Source: Hermatobates lingyangjiaoensis (taxonomy: Eukaryota; Arthropoda; Insecta; Hemiptera; Hermatobatidae). From it: a DNA stretch of 64,000 nucleotides. The translations under genes were made by a program, and so were the position numbers. Location of the stretch: assembly GCA_026182355.1 (NCBI GenBank), contig JAPFBL010000255.1, forward strand, positions 2,170,001 to 2,234,000, given 5' to 3'. The number at the start of each line of letters is the position of its first letter. Position 1 is the stretch's first letter. Positions 55,601 through 62,680 of this stretch are shown here, in pieces. Below the pieces are notes generated by a model. That model was not told the origin of the DNA. It saw nothing but the letters and a program-made list of their open reading frames with translations, and did not search any database.

Positions 55601-58600
55601 CTGCTAATTGCCACACTCCTACAAGTCGTCAACTTATTTCTTCAAAGGTTATTAGCTCTTAATATTTCTTAATCAAGATTATTCTACTTAATTTAGGATT
55701 CAGCTACCAAAAATCATAGTTGTTTGTATTGTTAGTAGAGATGTCTGTTGAACCAGCTGGCTTGCCAGACAGATTTTTTAATAATGCAATCTTGATGATC
55801 CGTGCTTTTCATATTCAGCCCAAACAAATCCAATATATATTATTGAACATTTTTTGAGAAAACAAAAACATCTCAGATTTATCTATTTAACAAAACTTAA
55901 TCAATTAAAGTATTTTTTATGGATAACATATGGTAAAATAAAATCTGTAACATTTATTTATTAATATCTGAATAAAATGTATATAAAATATTTGATTATT
56001 TACTGATACCTGAGTTGATGTGATTATTTTGTTCTTTAAAAACATATTAAGTTGTCCTCGATAACTTATCTGCACAGTCAGTAATATTTTATGATTATGA
56101 TATAAGCTATTTCTTGTTATTGTCTCAAATCATAGATAATGAGTTCTTATTTATTCTTATGTTATTCTAATATTAGAATAAGTATAAGAATTATTCATTT
56201 TTATGCTTTCAACTGTGCTATATCATAATTTATAGATACAGTTCAATGTACATAAAGAAACGTAGAGAAATTAAAAACACACACTTACAGTCTCTAATTT
56301 TCGGTTGGTCTCAACCGTCTCTGTACCAGTGCGCTTGGTTTCCCTTTCTTATCTCTCCTGAAGACGGTTCACCGAAAATTAGAGACTGTAAGTGTGTGTT
56401 TTTAATTTCTCTACGTTTCTTTATGTACATTGAACTGTATTTGTCCGTTTCGGATCGTATTTTCATCAAAAAAATAATTTATAGATAAATATATTCATAT
56501 TTAAAAAGTAAAAATCCATGAACCATAATATTTCATTTATATTATGTTTTCATATTATGTTTATATACCATACCTTTATGATATGTTTTTTTACAGCATT
56601 TCTTTGACCCTTTCATAAAACCCAGTTGTATTTCAAATGTTTTGAAATTCTGGAAGGCTAAACTTCAAGATACAATGATGGAAATGAAAACTTCAGATAT
56701 CAGACTTCATTTAGCTCTCAATCTTAGGGGACCTACCCTTCTCATTCCTCAGAAACATACCTCCCCAAACCTCGTGGTATTCACTCTTGGTAAGTACAAA
56801 AAAAAAATTAGGGTTTGAAATGAGTGTGACTAGAAATATTTTTCTCTAATCTATCCAAATATTATATTTTAATTAAATTAAATTTTACATTTGTATGTAA
56901 TAAATGTTGCCTTTGTGTGTGAAATGTAATGAATATCTGAAGTCTGAAAGTTTTGCTTGAGTTGGGCGCTTAAGATAACATAGAAAGTTATTTACTTTTG
57001 GTATGCAGGTAATTGTTATTACATTTGACTTTGCAAGGTCAGTATAATACTCAATTTAAGTGCTGTAAAATTACGCGATTGTTTTTTATATTCAGGATAA
57101 ATATATTATTGATTGTCATTATTGATAAAATTGATAATTATTTTATAAAAATAATAGTCTATAATATAGATACTATATTAACATCATGAGGTACATAAAA
57201 TGAAAATACATATATATTGACATGTATAGTACATATATATTGAAAAATTGCCCATTTCTAATTTTTGATTGATTTTATGTTTGAGATCCTGATATGAATC
57301 ATTTTCATAGTATCGTGAAAACCTGCGACTGTACCGGTATTTTGTCTTTAAGCGAAATCATTGATTTTGGGATTTATTAATTATTAAAGCTATTTATTTG
57401 TCGTTCAACCAACAATCATGTTGAGCTGAAATTTTTAACTGAGTTGCTCATAAATAGTTATTATTTGGCAAAATTATTCTTTACTTTTTCTGTTTGGATT
57501 GATTTGAGATGTTTGTAGGTGATCTTGTGGTGGAGAACTTCTTTAAGGAAAAAACTCCTTTTGGGGAAGGATTAGCTCCACCAGTTGTGGATAATATTTT
57601 AATTCGATTAGAAAATATACAGATGAACCGAGCTGTAATGACTCTTGGAGGAACACTGGAAGTACAGGTTCTGAAAATTATTTATCTCGTTTAAATACAT
57701 CGACGCAGGTCAATGGAAGGCGACTGTGACCTTTGACCACTGTAGAGACAATACAGTGGAAAATTATGTCAAAGTTTACTTCATTAAAAAATTAAAAGCC
57801 ATCTCTGTAATTCTACACTTTAAAACAATTAAGAACGCAAGATCTCTGATATTTAATTAAGAAAATAATTTGGATGTAACTGATGCAAATGTATCACTTG
57901 AATTAAGAATTCTTGTTACTTGTCAACTGTAGTGGTATGGGAGAAAATTTTCTGTTAGATATTATCGAGAACTATTTAAAATAGAACATTATTCCAATGA
58001 CTTATCAAATAATATGATAAAATTAAAAATCATGAAAGTAACATCGTGAACGATTGAAATTTGAAAAATCTGCCATTGATTTTTTCTTGTAGAAAAGCTA
58101 GGAAAGCTTTCTTTTAATCTATCATTCTGTTAATAATTATGAATTCAATTTTAAAAAATCAAACTATATTAATGTATTCATTTATTTTTTAATGTTTTTT
58201 TTTATTAATACTTTTAACATTTAAATTAATATTCTAATGAATTCTAATAAGGACTTGAATTTAATAATTTAGTTGTTTATAAGTTTAGAATTTAAACGTA
58301 TCCTTGGCTTTCAGAAATCCCAGGGCTAACCCTTTATTAAAATATGATACACCTATAAGTAAATTAACCAAACATCTTAGTTAACGTAGGCTTTGGTAGT
58401 TTCTTTTTGTTTTGTTTTTTTGTTTATACTGTTGTATTAAATTTATACATTCTTGATTTATAAAATGAACACTGACGGATTGCTAAACGAAAGTTTTTAT
58501 CAATTCCTTATAGGAAGGAAAACATAATTAATTTAAATATAGTGGGTTTAGTTTCGACAAGAAAAAAAATGAATTGAGTACAAGTCCCTTTATCTTCTGA

Positions 58601-58746
58601 ATTCGGTTGTTACAATCTTAACTCTGTTTACTAGACTTGCTTGATGGTAAAAAAAAATACAAGGTGAAACTATTAAATCCTAAATTTGCTAGTAGATTAT
58701 TTAATTTACACACACAAGCGAACAGCATACATATGCATACCCTCAT

Positions 58747-58816
<70 letters not shown>

Positions 58817-58886
58817 CACACACACACACACACACACAACACACACACACACACAAACAAACACACACACACACAAACACACAGAC

Positions 58887-58940
<54 letters not shown>

Positions 58941-59175
58941 TTTTTTTCGTTGGAAATACGATCCAAAACGGACAAATATAGTTCAATATAAACAAAGAAA
59001 CATAGAGAAATCAGAAGAACACACTTACAGTCTCTAATTTTCGGTTTGAACCGTCTTCAGGAGAGATAAGAGAGGGAAAGCAAGCGCACTGGATCAGAGA
59101 CGGTTGGAGACCAACAGTGTTGCCGCATGCGCGCCCGTTCACAGAAAATTGAAATTTTAATCATATAAATAATAT

Positions 59176-59211
<36 letters not shown>

Positions 59212-60421
59212 CACACGAGATGCAAGAAATAAAGTTTAATCCACTAGGAAAAGAATAGATATAATGCTTTGTGGCCTTTCTTTTCTATGTTTTCCGTTTG
59301 GTTTAAACTTCATGAATGTTTATACATACCAAACTCAAAATAATAACATATAGAAAACATTACAAAAACTAACTTTGATATTTCAAAGAATTGTCGTCAT
59401 CAGAAGAGATGTGACTCCCCTGAGGAGCGAAGCCACACACACATTTATATGAATAAGATATTAATTTAAATGATTACATGAAGTAATTCAACTACATTTA
59501 CATAAAGATCACACATAGAAGAGATCATAAAAACTTACTACCGTATTTGGACTGTATTGTCACCAGGAAGAAAGATCTGAGTATACTTTTATACTTTTTT
59601 CTTCCTCTTGTACTACTACTACCTTTAAACGTGCTCCTTCCATCTCTTACCATGAACATCCAAACCTTAGATCTCTATTCACAGGTTTCTTCTCTTAAGT
59701 CTCCCTCCCTTATCACTGGTAGGATGTTGGTTTTTTAACTTATCTTATCGTCAATCCTGTTCTTTCCTAGACTTTTTTCCTTAAATATCAGATTTACCAA
59801 TTCTTCATAAAACCTCCTGTACATTCTGTAACTGCTATTGTCATTTAGACTATACCCAATGTAATTCTTTTTATGTGGGCTTGGCTTTCACTAAACTTAG
59901 TTTTTTTTTGTATGAGTACAGGTCCTCCTTGAGTATGCGTAGCGACTTTTCCTTTACCATTCAAGCAAATTATCATGGACCATGTTTTAATGACTATTTT
60001 GTATGTTCGAATTCTTAAACAGAACCCTGATTCTAACTATAATATCACTTTGAGTGTACTTATTCTTTTTTTATTTATTTTAACAATATCTCTTTTCTAT
60101 CATTTATATATTTGTTCGACTCTTATTTATTTGCATATCTAGACTAATTATTTAATATTTTGAATAGTATTTTATTTATTTAGTCATTTTTTAATTTATT
60201 ATATATGTATATATTTATTTTAAATATTTTTTATCTTTGTTATACTTTTTTCTTGCTTCATTTTTCATTATTATTATTATTATTTATTTTTTTTCTTTTC
60301 ACCTCTATATTCGTAAAGTGCCAAATTGAAAGAATTTTGTTGGGTAGCAGACATTAGTTTGTAGACTTTATACGGGTGTTAAAATATCGTAGTGAGTTTA
60401 TGTGTTTTCTATCTGTAATAT

Positions 60422-60469
<48 letters not shown>

Positions 60470-62646
60470 CAATATAAACAAAGAAACATAGAGAAATCAG
60501 AAGAACACACTTACAGTCTCTAATTTTCGGTTTGAACCGTCTTCAGGAGAGATAAGAGAGGGAAACCAAGCGCACTGGATCAGAGACGGTTGGAGACCAA
60601 CAGTGTTGCCGCATGCGCTCCCGTTCACAGAAAATAAGGTAGACAGGAATCAATTTATAATTTATAAAATAAAATAATGGAATATGAAAACAATAAATAT
60701 ATAAAAAAGAAAAAATTGAAAAAATAAGGGAAATTGATACAGAGAAATTGATACATAATCATAGCTTAGTCAGCACTTTTGTTTATGTATCAATTTCTTT
60801 GTATCAATTTCCCTTATTTTTTCAATTTTTTCTTTTTTATATATTTATTGTTTTCATATTCCATTATTTTATTTTATAAATTATAAATTAATTATAAATT
60901 GATTCCTGTCTACCTTATTTTCTGTGAACGGGCGCGCATGCGGCAACACTGTTGGTCTCCAACCGTCTCTGATCCAGTGCGCTTGCTTTCCCTCTCTTAT
61001 CTCTCCTGAAGACGGTTCAAACCGAAAATTAGAGACTGTAAGTGTGTTCTTCTGATTTCTCTATGTTTCTTTGTTTATATTGAACTATATTTGTCCGTTT
61101 TGGATCGTATTTCCAACGAAAAAAAGTGTATATATATATATATATATATATCGATATATATCGACGACATTTTCGTCTTAGCCAGAGACGTAAATGTGAT
61201 CGAAAGATTGAAGGAACACCTGGAGAATGAATCAGGCCTTAGACTAACTGTTGAAAAGAGTATTGACGGTCAGCTGCCATTTCTTGATGTTTTGGTCCAA
61301 CAACGGTCTAGGAGCTTTAGCACAGGTGTCTATTGCAAACCAACTAACCCGGGTCTGTGTTTGAATGGGATTAGTGAATGCCCGGATAGGTACAAACGTT
61401 CAACCATTGCGGCTTATGTAAGAAGGGCTCTAACTCACTGCAGTGAATGGTCGGATGTCCACTCGGAGTTGGAAAGAGCAACCCAGGTCCTGGTCAACAA
61501 TGGTTATTCCAATAATCATGTGAGGAAAACTATCAGTCAATGCCTTGAGAAGTGGTATGGCACTACAGAGAACAAAGATGCCTCAGAGGAGAGGCATCAA
61601 GTAATACGCTTGTATTACAGGGCATACATGAGCAGCCAGTACAAGCAAGATGAACAAGCGCTGCGAAATATCGTCTCTAAGCACGTTTCAACGACTACGG
61701 AGGAGGATAAGCTTAAATTAACAATATTCTATAAGAACAATAAGACCAGTAATGTTGTTCTTAAGAACAGCCCCCAGTGTGTCACCCCAGAGCTCCAGAA
61801 AAGTCATCTCGTGTATGAATATGTTTGTAATTCAGGGAACTGTGCAGCCCTGCCTTCTACATACATCGGCATGACAAACACGAAGCTCTCGAGGCGTCTT
61901 ACCCTACATCTGTCTGCTGGTGGACCAAAACAGCATGAACAAGAAGTCCATGGTACTCGTCTCACTAGGGAGAAGTTAGTCGAAGGAACCAAAGTCCTTC
62001 AACTGCAAAGTGACCCTAACCGCCTGAAAATCCTGGAAGCGCTCTACATTAGGTCTAAGAAGCCTTCCCTTAACTGCCAGATGGTAGACATGTTCGTCAT
62101 TCCCAGCATGAGGAGTATGGCAGTAAGCGGTGAAGTGCAGCGGGATACCGGACTGAGTGTAGCGCCACATAGTGCTGCTGATAATAGTGGCTCGGTTGAT
62201 CTGGTGACTCGGACTGGTGGACCGGAGAGTGGTGTGAGGGCGGGCGCTCGGCCTGCGGTCGGTATTCCGAGGCTGCTCGGCGCGAGTCGGCCTCCGGCAT
62301 CAGGTGATCTGCAGCTGTTCTCCAGTTGGGCTCCCCACTCCCCTTACCCCCACTACTTGCCTGCTTTCCCTTCCCTATGCCTTTTGCGTCCTGGATCTCC
62401 TAGAAACAACTTCGCCCGTCGATGACATCTGTGATGTCGAAAGCTTGCGCACTCAATACGTTTACTTTTCTTATATTTATTATTATTATTCTTTTCGTTA
62501 TAACTAACAAACTATAAACTTTTCTTTCTTTTTTCTAACTAACTATACCTTCCCTTTTAATTCTTACTCTCTTTCAACTCGTTATTTAATATATCTTTTC
62601 TAGTTTACTATTAATCTTAATTATTATTATTATTAATTATTATTAA

Positions 62647-62680
<34 letters not shown>

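Noticed and set aside
56246..56488. 80-codon frame
   Set aside because: Lies wholly inside the palindromic hairpin element.
58618..58995. Four overlapping frames of about 90-125 codons on both strands
   Set aside because: Pure (CA)n/(TA)n translation products.
61091..61150. First 20 codons of the 444-codon Penelope frame as part of the protein
   Set aside because: They are read-through of the hairpin element (gttttggatcgtatttccaa) and (TA)n; the same peptide appears in reverse at 58975.
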